Below the pieces are notes generated by a model. The model was given only the letters and a program-made list of their open reading frames with translations. It made no database searches and was not told where the DNA came from. This document shows positions 34,033 through 43,851 of a DNA stretch of 64,000 nt, piece by piece; the first letter of the stretch is position 1; each line of letters begins with the position of its first letter. A program made the translations under genes and the position numbers. This DNA comes from Opitutaceae bacterium (lineage in GTDB: Bacteria > Verrucomicrobiota > Verrucomicrobiia > Opitutales > Opitutaceae). The stretch covers positions 1 to 64,000 of the forward strand of contig JANQKI010000231.1 of assembly GCA_028281165.1 (NCBI GenBank), written 5' to 3'.

Positions 34033-35211
34033 ATGCCACTACTAACGACACAGTCATCGTCCAAAGGATCTGGGACAGGATTAAGACACAAGAAAAATTC
34101 AAAATCCGTCAGCTTTTGGGAATCGCAACGCCTTGCCAAAGAAAAGGCGTATGAGAAGAAGGCCAAGAAATACAAGCTGAAGCTCGACGCTTTGACTGTG
34201 TTCACGCAGCAATTGGCATCGATGCTGGAAGCCGGTCTACCACTCGTTTCGGCCTTAAGCGCTTTGCAGGATCAAACGGAAGATCCTGTATTTAGAATTA
34301 TCATACGAGAAGTAAAAGCAGACGTTTCACAAGGCACGACATTTTCAGCTTCATGCGCTAAATTTCCAAAAGCTTTCAACAACCTTTTTGTATCCATGGT
34401 GGAAGCTGGCGAAGCTAGTGGCGGCCTGGCAGAAATCCTGGCAAAAGTTGCGGACTACTTTGAGTCCACGACAAAATTGGTGAAAAAGGTTAAATCAGCC
34501 ATGACCTACCCCATAGCGGTTATCGCATTGGCGATAATCCTAGTGAATGTACTGCTGATCTTCGTTATTCCGGTTTTTGGAGAAATGTTTACAGGATTTG
34601 GAGCTGAACTTCCTAAACCAACTCAAATGCTAATCAATTTTAGTGATTGGATGCAGTCCAATATTCTGTACGTCATCGCGGCAGGATTCGTGCTTTTCCA
34701 AATATGGTCCCGTTTCACCAAAACACCCAAAGGTAGACGAATTAAGGACAACATGCTAGTAAGAATGCCTGTATTCGGAAATCTAATTAAGAAGATTACG
34801 CTATCAAGATTCTGCCGCACCTATGCAACTCTGCTAAGAAGTGGTGTACCGATTATGCAATGTCTTGAGATCGTGGCCGCTAGTAGCGGCAAGGTGCAAA
34901 TTGAGGATGCCTGTAAAGCGATTTCGAAAAACATTTCGGAGGGCGGTCAAGTTTCGGCAACCGTTCAGGAATGGGATTTCTTCCCGCCAATGATGAAACA
35001 CATGACCAAAGCCGGTGAACAGACGGGTAATGTTGATGGGATGATGAATAAAATCGCCGACTTCTATGATACTGAGACTGATGCCATAATCGCTTCTCTA
35101 ACTTCCCTCATTGAGCCGATGTTGATCGTTTTTCTAGGAGTCGTCGTTGGTGGTATTGTTATGGCGATGTTCCTGCCAATCTTCTCACTAGCGACCGTAG
35201 TCGGCGGATAA
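34033..35211 (+). CDS. Type II secretion/type IV pilus inner-membrane platform protein (PilC/GspF family)
   Basis: A 392-aa polytopic platform protein of pilus and type II secretion machines. Two T2SSF domains are seen: residues ~50-180 (FTQQLASMLEAGLPLVSALSAL, FVSMVEAGEASGGLAEILAKVADYFE) and ~260-385 (RFCRTYATLLRSGVPIMQCLEIV, MTKAGEQTGNVDGMMNKIADFYD). Membrane helices lie near 165-190, 215-235 and 365-388. The N-terminal extension is Lys/Ser-rich. No PilB, PilT or pilin gene is adjacent, which is common for dispersed pilus genes. The following gene at 35299 is a receiver/AAA+ protein on the same strand and may be linked to it. Confidence 0.92.
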   Translation: MPLLTTQSSSKGSGTGLRHKKNSKSVSFWESQRLAKEKAYEKKAKKYKLKLDALTVFTQQLASMLEAGLPLVSALSALQDQTEDPVFRIIIREVKADVSQGTTFSASCAKFPKAFNNLFVSMVEAGEASGGLAEILAKVADYFESTTKLVKKVKSAMTYPIAVIALAIILVNVLLIFVIPVFGEMFTGFGAELPKPTQMLINFSDWMQSNILYVIAAGFVLFQIWSRFTKTPKGRRIKDNMLVRMPVFGNLIKKITLSRFCRTYATLLRSGVPIMQCLEIVAASSGKVQIEDACKAISKNISEGGQVSATVQEWDFFPPMMKHMTKAGEQTGNVDGMMNKIADFYDTETDAIIASLTSLIEPMLIVFLGVVVGGIVMAMFLPIFSLATVVGG

Positions 35212-35298
35212 TAGATGTTTTCAAAACCAGAGTATGCGGCTTGGAAAACTAAAAAAATTGTAGCGATTTCAAGGACAAGGCCATCCCACAAGTAAGCA

Positions 35299-36549
35299 AT
35301 GAACTCTATTCTGATAGTTGACGATCTGGAATCTATTCACGAAATGCTGGACGCGGTGGTCCAACCGATTGGATTGAGCACAGCTTTCGCGAAAGATGGT
35401 CAAAACGCTTTAGAACTCTTCAAAGAGAAACGCTTCCCCTTAGTATTAACGGACATTAACATGTCTCCGATGGATGGAATGGAGCTTCTAAAAGAACTCA
35501 AGGCCATCGATCCAAACGTTCTCGTAATAATGATGTCCGGCTACGCGAATACCGATAACGCCATGCAGTCGCTGCGGTTAGGCGCGTTCGATTACATAAC
35601 AAAGCCGTTCAAGGTCGATCAGCTCATGTCCGCCATCAACCGAGCTCAGGAAGTTTTCAAAACCAGAGCAAAAGATGGCGATGTGAATGACGGAGACCCT
35701 TCACTTAACTTCATCGGAGACTCGCCCAGTATCCAGAAGCTCAGGAAAAGCGTCGAGAAACTCTCTTCGACGACAAACACCGTTTTAATTGAAGGCGAAA
35801 TCGGGACCCAAAAATCCTTGGTTGCCTCTCTCCTTCGCAAGGCAGAGGAAAACGAGGAAGATTCGGCAGAAGAACGACCTTTTATTGCCCTAAGCTGCAA
35901 AAAGCTCAGCGAAGAAGAGTTGAAGGATTCCCTAGTTGGCCCTGAGCAAAAGGGAGGAAGTCTTTTTCAAGAAGCAAGAGGTGGTATCCTTTTCATTAGA
36001 GACATCGAGTTTCTTGCCGCAGATATCCAAAACGAGCTAGGGACAATCATCAGCGAACTTAAGGACGAGGTAAGAGTCGTTTGCTCGACCTGCCAGAACC
36101 TAGAAGCGATGACCGACAAAGGCGAGTTCGATGAATCCCTTTACTTCCGCATTTCATCTTCGCCTCTCAAAGTTCCCAGCCTCCGCGAAAGAGCTGATGA
36201 CATTCCAATCATCGCTAGGGCGATCCTGAACAGCCTCGAGATGGAGGAATTTGAAATAAGCGACAGGGCTAAGGCGTTGCTGGCAGCTTACCAATGGCCT
36301 GGCAATTACACGGAGCTGAAGCAGTCGATAGAGGAAGCCGCGGCCCAGTGCGAGAACCAAACTATTCGCGCCAAAGATCTTCCAGAAAAGATCCACGACA
36401 TGACAAGTTGGCCAAGTCTAACTGACTACGTGGAAGGCAAAAGCCGCGAATACATGACCCGTGTTCTCCAAGCCTGCAAAGGGGACTCTTCAAAAGCAGC
36501 TGAAATCCTTCAATGCGAAGAAGGGGAACTAGCTTCTATAGAAAACTAG
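35299..36549 (+). CDS. Response regulator with degenerate NtrC-type AAA+ domain
   Basis: A 416-aa protein with the domain order of NtrC: a receiver at 1-120 (acidic VDD at 7-9, phospho-acceptor D52, conserved K102), a sigma-54-interaction-type AAA+ domain at ~137-350, and a Fis-like helix-turn-helix remnant (GDSSKAAEIL) at the end. The AAA+ domain is degraded. Walker A reads GEIGTQKS (166-173) instead of GESGTGKE, the GAFTGA loop is absent in the 210-229 region, and Walker B reads LFIRDIE instead of LFLDEIG. The arginine region VPSLRERADDIP is kept. The receiver looks intact, so it may still respond to a kinase, but sigma-54 activation is unlikely. It follows the PilC gene. The frame after its stop codon stays open for more than 50 codons. 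Confidence 0.88.
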   Translation: MNSILIVDDLESIHEMLDAVVQPIGLSTAFAKDGQNALELFKEKRFPLVLTDINMSPMDGMELLKELKAIDPNVLVIMMSGYANTDNAMQSLRLGAFDYITKPFKVDQLMSAINRAQEVFKTRAKDGDVNDGDPSLNFIGDSPSIQKLRKSVEKLSSTTNTVLIEGEIGTQKSLVASLLRKAEENEEDSAEERPFIALSCKKLSEEELKDSLVGPEQKGGSLFQEARGGILFIRDIEFLAADIQNELGTIISELKDEVRVVCSTCQNLEAMTDKGEFDESLYFRISSSPLKVPSLRERADDIPIIARAILNSLEMEEFEISDRAKALLAAYQWPGNYTELKQSIEEAAAQCENQTIRAKDLPEKIHDMTSWPSLTDYVEGKSREYMTRVLQACKGDSSKAAEILQCEEGELASIEN

Positions 36550-36689
36550 GAGGCGTTCTCCAAAAATGGCTTCGATAATAAGTCGACCGAAGCCAAATAC
36601 GATTTTCTAAATGCGCTTGCCTTTGGCGGAACCCTCGGTTTGACCCTTCCATCAGCCCTCACAAAAGCAGTGAGAAGGATCATTTCGAC

Positions 36690-39600
36690 ATGCCAAAACG
36701 CGCTGACTTAGATTCCATTCTGATCATTGGAGCTGGCCCAATCATTATAGGGCAAGCTTGCGAATTTGACTACTCCGGTACCCAAGCCTGCAAGGCTCTA
36801 AAAGAGGAGGGCTATAAGGTCATCCTGGTAAATAGTAATCCGGCGACAATCATGACCGATCCGGAATTCGCTGATGTTACCTATATCGAGCCGCTTACCG
36901 TCGAGGCTGTTTCAAAGATAATCGAAAAAGAAAAACCCGACGCGCTGTTACCAACTCTAGGAGGTCAGACCGCTCTTAACTTGTCGCTTGAGCTCAATAG
37001 CAAAGGAATTCTTGCGGAACACGGTGTTGAGATGATCGGAGCTCAACCGGAAGCTATTAAAAAGGGCGAAGATCGTGAGCTCTTTAAGGTCGCAATGAAG
37101 AAGATCGGCCTTGATGTACCAAAATCTGGCACGACAAAGTCTCTCGAGGGAGCGCACGAAATTGCGAAAGAGATTGGAGCCTACCCGCTAATTATAAGAC
37201 CGAGTTTTACCCTCGGCGGATCGGGTGGCGGCATCGCGTACAATGTTGAAGAATTCGAGCAGATCGTAGCTGGTGGGCTCGAAGCTTCACCCGTTACGGA
37301 GGTCTTGATCGAAGAGTGCCTGCTCGGATGGAAAGAGTACGAGATGGAGGTCATGCGAGACCGCAAGGATCAATGCGTCGTAATCTGCTCCATCGAAAAC
37401 TTTGATCCCATGGGCGTGCATACTGGAGATTCCATTACCATCGCTCCATCAATGACGCTGACAGACAAAGAGTATCAGGCTATGCGTGATGCTTCTTTCG
37501 CCGTCATACGAGAAATCGGTGTCGAGACCGGTGGCAGCAATATCCAGTTTTCGCTAAACCCGGAAAACGGGAGGATGGTTGTCATCGAAATGAATCCTCG
37601 CGTATCCAGAAGTTCGGCACTCGCTTCAAAGGCCACTGGGTTTCCTATCGCGAAGTTCGCAGCGAAGTTGGCTGTTGGATACAGTCTGGATGAAATCCAA
37701 AACGACATTACGAAAAAGACGCCGGCCAGTTTCGAACCGACCATCGACTACGTTGTAACAAAAATTCCACGCTTCACCTTCGAGAAGTTTCAGGGAGCGG
37801 ACGACTCGCTCACTTCGTCGATGAAATCAGTAGGCGAAGCCATGTCTATAGGCCGTACATTCAAGGAATCCTTTCAAAAAGCGCTCCGTTCAATGGAAAT
37901 AGGTTCGTTAGGGTTTGGAGGGGGAAAGCTTGGCGGTTCGGAAATTCCGTCCAAAGAGATCATCAACGGCAAACTCGTGCGGCCCAACTCGGAAAGAGTC
38001 TATTATGTGCGATATGCATTAAAAGCCGGCTACTCTATCGAGGAGCTGTTCGATTTAACGAAAATCGATCCTTGGTTTCTTCATCAACTCAAACAGCTGA
38101 GCGATCTAGAAGATCGTATTCAAAAGGAAACCTTGGATACTATCTCAACAGAGCTTTTAAGAGAAGCTAAAGAGGCCGGTTTTTCAGACAGACAACTAGG
38201 CATTCTACTCAATTGTAACTGGACAGAAGTTTACGACAAGAGAGATCTTTTAGGTATTAAAACCGCTTTTCGCCTCGTCGATACGTGCGCCGCAGAGTTC
38301 GAAGCGGAGACGCCGTACTACTATTCTTCATACGGTGACGAGAATGAAGTAATTCCATCCAATAGGAAGAAAATCATGATAATCGGGGGTGGGCCAAATC
38401 GAATTGGACAGGGAATAGAATTCGATTACTGCTGCGTCCACGCTTCGTTCGCTCTACAGGAATTAGGATACGAATCTGTAATGATCAATTCGAATCCGGA
38501 GACCGTATCCACTGATTACGACACATCGGATAAATTGTATTTCGAGCCTTTGACTCTTGAGGATGTATTGGAAGTCTACCGACAAGAGAATTGCGATGGA
38601 GCCATCGTTCAATATGGAGGACAAACGCCACTCAATCTAGCTTCGGATCTCAAGGCCCATGGCGTCAATATCATCGGTACATCGCCCGAAAGCATCGATG
38701 CGGCTGAAGATAGAGAGCTCTTCAAGCAGATCCTCAATAAGGTTGGCCTTAAGCAGCCTGCCAATAAGACAGCTTTAAACGAAGAGGACGCCTATAAGCT
38801 AGCCGAGCAGGTTGGCTTCCCACTACTCATCCGACCATCTTTCGTCTTAGGCGGACGCGGCATGTTTATTGTCCACGAAATGGAAGAGATGAAACAAGTA
38901 ATTCGTGAAGCATTTGAAGCTTCGCCCGATAAACCTGTTTTGTTGGACAGGTTTCTCGAAGACGCTATCGAGCTCGACGTGGATTGTATCTCCGATGGCA
39001 CTACAACGGTTATTGGAGGAATGCTGGAGCACATTGAATTCGCAGGCGTGCACAGTGGCGACGCTGCTATGGCAATGCCTCCTCATACGCTCGACGAAGC
39101 GATGATCGACCAAGTACGCCAAGCTAGCTATGCTCTGGCTGAAGCGCTCAACGTCGTGGGGTTGATGAATATCCAATTCGCGATTAAGGACAACGAACTC
39201 TATGTTCTGGAGGTTAATCCACGCGCTTCCAGAACAATTCCCTTTGTGTCGAAGGCCATTGGAGTTCCCCTAGCCAAGCTTGCAGCAAAGATCATGACTG
39301 GCAAAACGCTGCAAGAGCTTGGCTTCACCGAAGAGAAAACGCCTAGACACTGGTGTATCAAAGAAGCTGTATTCCCTTTCGCTCGCTTCCCTGGCTCGAC
39401 CATACGCTTAGGGCCCGAAATGAGAAGCACGGGCGAGGTGATGGGATTGGATATGGATTTCGGAATTGCTTACGCCAAAACTCAAGCCGCTGCTAAACCA
39501 AGCCTGCCTCTGAAAGGAAACGTATTTCTAAGCGTAAAGGATAGCGACAAATCAAAGGCAGTCGAATTAGCCCGAAGCCTAGTCGATCTCGGCTTTCAGA

Positions 39601-39926
39601 TATACTCCACAAGTGGTTCGGCTAAATACTTTGCTGAACATGGAATAGAAACCCAAAAGCTTTTCCGCATCGCGGAAGGTCGACCCAACGTTCTTGATCT
39701 TATCAAAAATGGGGAAATCCAGATGATCATCAACACCCCATCTGGCATGATTCCACGCAAGGATGAAAATAGAATTCGCTCGGTAGCCTACGCGAATAGC
39801 ATCTGTATCATGACGACACTTACAGGAGCAAAAGCAGCAGTTGAGGGGATCCAGGCCCTGAAGGAAAAGGATTTCGACGTACGCTCACTGCAGAGCTATG
39901 TAACGGAAAACGTCGCCAGTGTTTAA
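36690..39926 (+). CDS. carB: Carbamoyl-phosphate synthase large subunit
   Basis: A full-length 1078-aa CarB, which makes carbamoyl phosphate for arginine and pyrimidine synthesis. Two homologous ATP-grasp halves are visible. The first starts with [33 protein letters not shown] and has [17 protein letters not shown]. The second starts with [24 protein letters not shown] and has [15 protein letters not shown]. The C-terminal MGS-like allosteric domain is at ~935-1070 ([38 protein letters not shown]). The small subunit carA is not in the window. A ribosome-binding site (GAGAAGGA at 36672-36679) precedes the ATG. purU follows after 8 nt. Confidence 0.98.
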   Translation: MPKRADLDSILIIGAGPIIIGQACEFDYSGTQACKALKEEGYKVILVNSNPATIMTDPEFADVTYIEPLTVEAVSKIIEKEKPDALLPTLGGQTALNLSLELNSKGILAEHGVEMIGAQPEAIKKGEDRELFKVAMKKIGLDVPKSGTTKSLEGAHEIAKEIGAYPLIIRPSFTLGGSGGGIAYNVEEFEQIVAGGLEASPVTEVLIEECLLGWKEYEMEVMRDRKDQCVVICSIENFDPMGVHTGDSITIAPSMTLTDKEYQAMRDASFAVIREIGVETGGSNIQFSLNPENGRMVVIEMNPRVSRSSALASKATGFPIAKFAAKLAVGYSLDEIQNDITKKTPASFEPTIDYVVTKIPRFTFEKFQGADDSLTSSMKSVGEAMSIGRTFKESFQKALRSMEIGSLGFGGGKLGGSEIPSKEIINGKLVRPNSERVYYVRYALKAGYSIEELFDLTKIDPWFLHQLKQLSDLEDRIQKETLDTISTELLREAKEAGFSDRQLGILLNCNWTEVYDKRDLLGIKTAFRLVDTCAAEFEAETPYYYSSYGDENEVIPSNRKKIMIIGGGPNRIGQGIEFDYCCVHASFALQELGYESVMINSNPETVSTDYDTSDKLYFEPLTLEDVLEVYRQENCDGAIVQYGGQTPLNLASDLKAHGVNIIGTSPESIDAAEDRELFKQILNKVGLKQPANKTALNEEDAYKLAEQVGFPLLIRPSFVLGGRGMFIVHEMEEMKQVIREAFEASPDKPVLLDRFLEDAIELDVDCISDGTTTVIGGMLEHIEFAGVHSGDAAMAMPPHTLDEAMIDQVRQASYALAEALNVVGLMNIQFAIKDNELYVLEVNPRASRTIPFVSKAIGVPLAKLAAKIMTGKTLQELGFTEEKTPRHWCIKEAVFPFARFPGSTIRLGPEMRSTGEVMGLDMDFGIAYAKTQAAAKPSLPLKGNVFLSVKDSDKSKAVELARSLVDLGFQIYSTSGSAKYFAEHGIETQKLFRIAEGRPNVLDLIKNGEIQMIINTPSGMIPRKDENRIRSVAYANSICIMTTLTGAKAAVEGIQALKEKDFDVRSLQSYVTENVASV

Positions 39927-39934
39927 CTACAAAC

Positions 39935-40792
39935 ATGCCTGAATCGGCGAACATCGTTGCCTTGCTATCTGGTCCCGACCAAAGAGGACTGGTTGCCAAA
40001 GTCTCAAGCTGGATTTACGAACAGGGAGGCAACATCATCCATGCGGACCAGCACCGAGACCAAGAAGAGGGTGTGTTCTTTCAACGTGTAGAGTGGTCGC
40101 CTTCGGAGAACGGTAGTGTAGAGGAACAAGCCAAAGCCTTCGAAGCCTTTGGCGACTCGCTCGGCATGAAAACCAACGTGGCGATTTCAGGACAGAAACC
40201 CAACGTCGCGATTTTCGTTTCCAAGATAGATCACTGTTTTCACGATCTTATTCTAAGATGGAAAGCCGGAGAATATCCCTGTGAAATAAAGCTAGTGGTT
40301 TCGAATCACGCCACATTGCAAAACAGCTCAGAGCAATACGGCATTCGGTTTTTCCACATCCCGATTTCCAAGGAGAAGAAGCCAGACGCCGAAGCTGAAC
40401 AACTCGCCCTTCTAAAAAAGGAAGGCATCGATCTAGTAATCATGGCTCGCTACATGCAGATACTGTCTTCCATCTTTTTAGATACGTTCGGCAAGCCGGT
40501 CATCAATATCCACCACTCTTTCCTGCCAGCCTTCGCCGGAGCCAGACCTTACCACCAAGCGCACCATCGGGGTGTAAAGCTGATAGGAGCGACCGCTCAC
40601 TATGCTACGGCAGATCTCGATCAAGGTCCCATCATTCATCAAGACGTGGCTCGGATTTCCCACCGAAATAGCGTGTCCGAACTGACTCGAAAAGGTAGAG
40701 ATCTTGAGAAAATGACCCTCGCGAGAGCAGTCGGCTGGCACCTTGAGAACCGTATCTTGGTTTATGAGAACAAGACAGTCGTTTTCGACTAG
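39935..40792 (+). CDS. purU: Formyltetrahydrofolate deformylase
   Basis: A 285-aa enzyme that hydrolyses 10-formyl-THF to formate and THF. An N-terminal ACT domain at ~1-80 (IVALLSGPDQRGLVAKVSSWIYEQGGNIIHADQHRD) precedes the formyltransferase-fold domain (KPNVAIFVSKIDHCFHDLILRWKAGEYPCEIKLVVSNH). The catalytic region is VINIHHSFLPAFAGARPYHQAHHRGVKLIGATAHY, with the HHSFLP motif and ATAHY, and then LDQGPIIHQD. It follows carB by 8 nt and is probably co-transcribed. The link to CarB is not obvious; both touch one-carbon or nucleotide metabolism. Confidence 0.97.
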   Translation: MPESANIVALLSGPDQRGLVAKVSSWIYEQGGNIIHADQHRDQEEGVFFQRVEWSPSENGSVEEQAKAFEAFGDSLGMKTNVAISGQKPNVAIFVSKIDHCFHDLILRWKAGEYPCEIKLVVSNHATLQNSSEQYGIRFFHIPISKEKKPDAEAEQLALLKKEGIDLVIMARYMQILSSIFLDTFGKPVINIHHSFLPAFAGARPYHQAHHRGVKLIGATAHYATADLDQGPIIHQDVARISHRNSVSELTRKGRDLEKMTLARAVGWHLENRILVYENKTVVFD

Positions 40793-40895
40793 CTGATATT
40801 TTTGCCGAATCTCGGCATTATAGTTAAAATTAAGTTCTCGAAATTCCCTCTAAAACGCGCTCAATCACTCCCCTTTACGCAATTGCCTGGATCTC

Positions 40896-41594
40896 ATGGC
40901 CAAACAAAACAAAAGCAATAAAACCCCAAAAAGCGATACACGGAATGTCGTATCGACCGAAGCTTCAGGAAGTGTGGATTTTGAAGATCAACTCGCTTCG
41001 ATTTGGGACGAGAACAAGAAACTGATTACCTACGGTATCCTTGGCATTTTTCTAATTTTCGCAGTCTACAACATTGGCAAATTCATCGTCGCAAGAGGGG
41101 AATTCGCCATCCAAGAGGGCTACACAGCAGCAGAAACCAGTGAAGAGAAAAACGAATGGGCTGAAAGTGAATCAGGACATCCATTGAGCGGTTTCGCCTT
41201 CAAGCAGTTGGCTGATGAAGCTTATAAGGCAGGAGATTTCGAAAAGGCTGCCGAACTTTACGCAAACGCGGCCAAGTCCGCTAAATCAGCTATTAAAGAC
41301 GCGGCAAACTTAGGCTTAGCCATGTGCCATTTACAGGATGGCGAGACGGACGAAGCCCGCGAGATCTTTGAAAAACTAGCAGAAGATGAAGCGTCCACTA
41401 ACCAACTCGAAGCTATGTATCAGCTAGCGAACCTCGCGAAGACAGATGGTGATTTTGCCCAGGCAAGAGAATATGTGGAACGTATCCAGCAGAACGCTTC
41501 GCAAGAAACCTTTTATTGGATACAAAAGGCGATTATCCTGCAAAACGAGCTTCCCCCAGAAGAAGAAGCCGCAGCGGAAAATACAGCAGGCTAG
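40896..41594 (+). CDS. TPR membrane protein (YfgM-like)
   Basis: A 232-aa protein. It has a Lys-rich cytoplasmic N-terminus, one membrane helix at about 47-69 (KLITYGILGIFLIFAVYNIGKFIV) and a periplasmic region with TPR units (AGDFEKAAELYANAAKSAKSAIKDAANLGLAMCHLQDGETDEAREIFEKLAED). This layout matches the YfgM/Tol-Pal-like TPR anchored proteins that work with SecYEG or periplasmic chaperones. It ends in an acidic Glu/Ala tail. The gene lies 103 nt after purU and converges with argG 7 nt away. Confidence 0.8.
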   Translation: MAKQNKSNKTPKSDTRNVVSTEASGSVDFEDQLASIWDENKKLITYGILGIFLIFAVYNIGKFIVARGEFAIQEGYTAAETSEEKNEWAESESGHPLSGFAFKQLADEAYKAGDFEKAAELYANAAKSAKSAIKDAANLGLAMCHLQDGETDEAREIFEKLAEDEASTNQLEAMYQLANLAKTDGDFAQAREYVERIQQNASQETFYWIQKAIILQNELPPEEEAAAENTAG

Positions 41595-41601
41595 CTAAAC
41601 C

Positions 41602-42831
41602 CTATTTCTTGATGAAGTCTTGCTGGTTGGAAAAGCGGGCTCTCAGGCGTAGACCTTGCAAGCGGATAAATCCGGTCGCATCATTAGGATTGTAATCGCT
41701 TTCGACTCCTTCCATTGAAGCAACATCTTCATTGTATAGAGAATATGGTGATTTTCTGCCAACGGTAGTGACATTGCCTTTATAAAGTTTCAAGCGAACA
41801 GTACCCGTCACGCTTTTCTGGCTGTCATCAGCAAACGCCTGGAGCGCCTCACGCTCAGGAGCATACCAGAACCCATTGTATACAAGCTCCGCATACTTGG
41901 AAATAAGGCTGTCGCGAAGGTGTTCAAGGTCGCGATCCATGGTAATCGATTCGACCTGCTTGTGACCCATCATAAGGATGGTTCCGCCAGGCGTTTCATA
42001 AACACCTCGGCTCTTCATCCCTACAAAACGGTTTTCAACGATATCCACTCTGCCAATGCCGTGTTTGCCTGCCAAGGCATTGAGCTTTTTGAGAATTTGA
42101 GCAGGACTCATTGGCTCGCCGTTAATGGCAACACAGTCCCCTTTTTCGAATTCGAGCTCGATATACTCCGCTTCGGCTGGAGCGTCTTCCGGATCGACCG
42201 TTAGCTTATACATACCCTTGTTGTCGGAGGTCGTTGGATCGAACCAAGGATCCTCCAAAATGCCCGCCTCGTAGGAAATGTGGAGAAGATTGCGATCCAT
42301 AGAATAAGGCTTCGAGGCGGAAGCTTCCACATTGATATTATTCTTCTCACAGTAGGCGATCATCTCGCTTCGCCCAGGAAACGCATCCCGGTAAACATCC
42401 ATTCTCCACGGCGAGATAGTTTGCAGATCAGGAGCTAAAGCAGCGTAGGTTAACTCGAAGCGCACCTGATCGTTGCCCTTGCCTGTTGCTCCGTGAGCCA
42501 AGGCATTCGCGCCCACCTTGCGAGCAAGATCGATTTGAGCCTTAGCAATTAAAGGTCGAGCTATTGAAGTTCCGAGATAGTATTGCCCCTCGTAAACGGC
42601 GTTGGCTCGCATCATCGGATAAATAAAGTCCGAGGCAAATTCCTCCACCAAGTCGAGGGTGTAGTGCTCGACGGCTCCAGTCGCTTTCGCCTTCTCTTCA
42701 AGCCCGTCAAGTTCCTCTTCCTGGCCAACATCCGCCGCGAAAGTAACAATTTCAGCATTGTAGTGATCTTTCAACCACCGAACTAATACCGATGTATCCA
42801 AGCCTCCTGAGTATGCTAGTACGATTTTCAT
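41602..42831 (-). CDS. argG: Argininosuccinate synthase
   Basis: A 409-aa cytoplasmic enzyme that joins citrulline and aspartate using ATP. The PP-loop is [12 protein letters not shown] at residues 4-15. Further motifs are [15 protein letters not shown] and the [18 protein letters not shown] segment. It is the last gene of the argC-J-B-D-F-G cluster, 23 nt after argF. No argH follows; the gene downstream is convergent. Confidence 0.98.
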   Translation of the reverse strand: MKIVLAYSGGLDTSVLVRWLKDHYNAEIVTFAADVGQEEELDGLEEKAKATGAVEHYTLDLVEEFASDFIYPMMRANAVYEGQYYLGTSIARPLIAKAQIDLARKVGANALAHGATGKGNDQVRFELTYAALAPDLQTISPWRMDVYRDAFPGRSEMIAYCEKNNINVEASASKPYSMDRNLLHISYEAGILEDPWFDPTTSDNKGMYKLTVDPEDAPAEAEYIELEFEKGDCVAINGEPMSPAQILKKLNALAGKHGIGRVDIVENRFVGMKSRGVYETPGGTILMMGHKQVESITMDRDLEHLRDSLISKYAELVYNGFWYAPEREALQAFADDSQKSVTGTVRLKLYKGNVTTVGRKSPYSLYNEDVASMEGVESDYNPNDATGFIRLQGLRLRARFSNQQDFIKK

Positions 42832-42854
42832 AAGTGATTCGTGAAATGATTTCC

Positions 42855-43811
42855 TTAAATGTCCTTCGCTATGGAGCGAGCGCTTTGAGAAAGTACAGCC
42901 ATGATCGCCTTTTGGGTATGAAGGCGATTCTCAGCTTGATCAAAGATGATAGATTGGGAGCCATACAAAACTTCCTCGGAAACTTCCATGCCCGCGTAGG
43001 CGGGGAGATCATGCATAAAAAGCGCGTCGGGCTTTGCTTGCTTCATAATGTCATTAGAAACAGAATACGGCTTCATCACAGAAATGCGTTCCTTTGATTC
43101 GTCTTCCTGGCCCATGCTTACCCATGTATCGGTATAAATAACATCCGCGTTCTTGGCGGCTTCAAGCGGATCCGTCGTAAACGTGTAATGCTTTTCATAG
43201 CCGCTCACTTGCAAAACGACATCGACCTCAGGGCTCGGCTGATAATCCTCGGGACCACAAAGTACGAGTTCCATTCCAAACAAAGCAGCTCCAAGTATCC
43301 AAGAATTGGCTATGTTGTTAGCAGTATCGCCGTAATAGACCATTTTTCTTCCTTTCAGCGAGCCCATGAGATCATCGCTATCCGACCAACGCTCGGCCAT
43401 AGAAAAAGCGTCGGTGTAGGTTTGGCAGGGATGGAGAAAATCGGTAAGAGCGTTAATCACGGGTACACTGCCCTCCTGAGAGAGCTGCTCGACCTCGCTA
43501 TGATCGAAGGTTCGCACGACAAGACCGTGGACGAAACGCGACAGAACTTTTGCTGTGTCGTGGATCGTCTCCCCTCTTCCAAGCTGGATGTCATTCTTAT
43601 TCAAAAAGATCGGATGTCCCCCTAATTCGTGGATGCCAACATCGAAGGACACGCGCGTACGCGTACTCGACTTGGAGAAAATCATGGCCCAAGTCTGACT
43701 AGAGAGCACCTTTGGCGTGTGTTTGCCTCGATTCTGCTTAAGGCTTTTTGTCAGCGACAACACTTCGGCGGCTTGAGCCTGAGTAAAATCGGTTTCTTTT
43801 AAAAAATGCAT
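42855..43811 (-). CDS. argF: Ornithine carbamoyltransferase
   Basis: A 318-aa transcarbamylase that makes citrulline. Carbamoyl-phosphate binding residues are in SSTRTR (S48-R53) and HPCQ in the [12 protein letters not shown] segment. The ornithine-side loop, usually HCLP, reads HDLP here (267-270), followed by AYAG. The rest of the fold is conserved ([24 protein letters not shown]). The enzyme still fits argF by operon position, between argD and argG. A variant acetylornithine or succinylornithine substrate cannot be ruled out from sequence alone, although argJ upstream removes the acetyl group before this step. Confidence 0.94.
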   Translation of the reverse strand: MHFLKETDFTQAQAAEVLSLTKSLKQNRGKHTPKVLSSQTWAMIFSKSSTRTRVSFDVGIHELGGHPIFLNKNDIQLGRGETIHDTAKVLSRFVHGLVVRTFDHSEVEQLSQEGSVPVINALTDFLHPCQTYTDAFSMAERWSDSDDLMGSLKGRKMVYYGDTANNIANSWILGAALFGMELVLCGPEDYQPSPEVDVVLQVSGYEKHYTFTTDPLEAAKNADVIYTDTWVSMGQEDESKERISVMKPYSVSNDIMKQAKPDALFMHDLPAYAGMEVSEEVLYGSQSIIFDQAENRLHTQKAIMAVLSQSARSIAKDI

Positions 43812-43851
43812 TATTTATTTCGTTTTTCGCTTAAAAATTTAGCTCAGGAAC

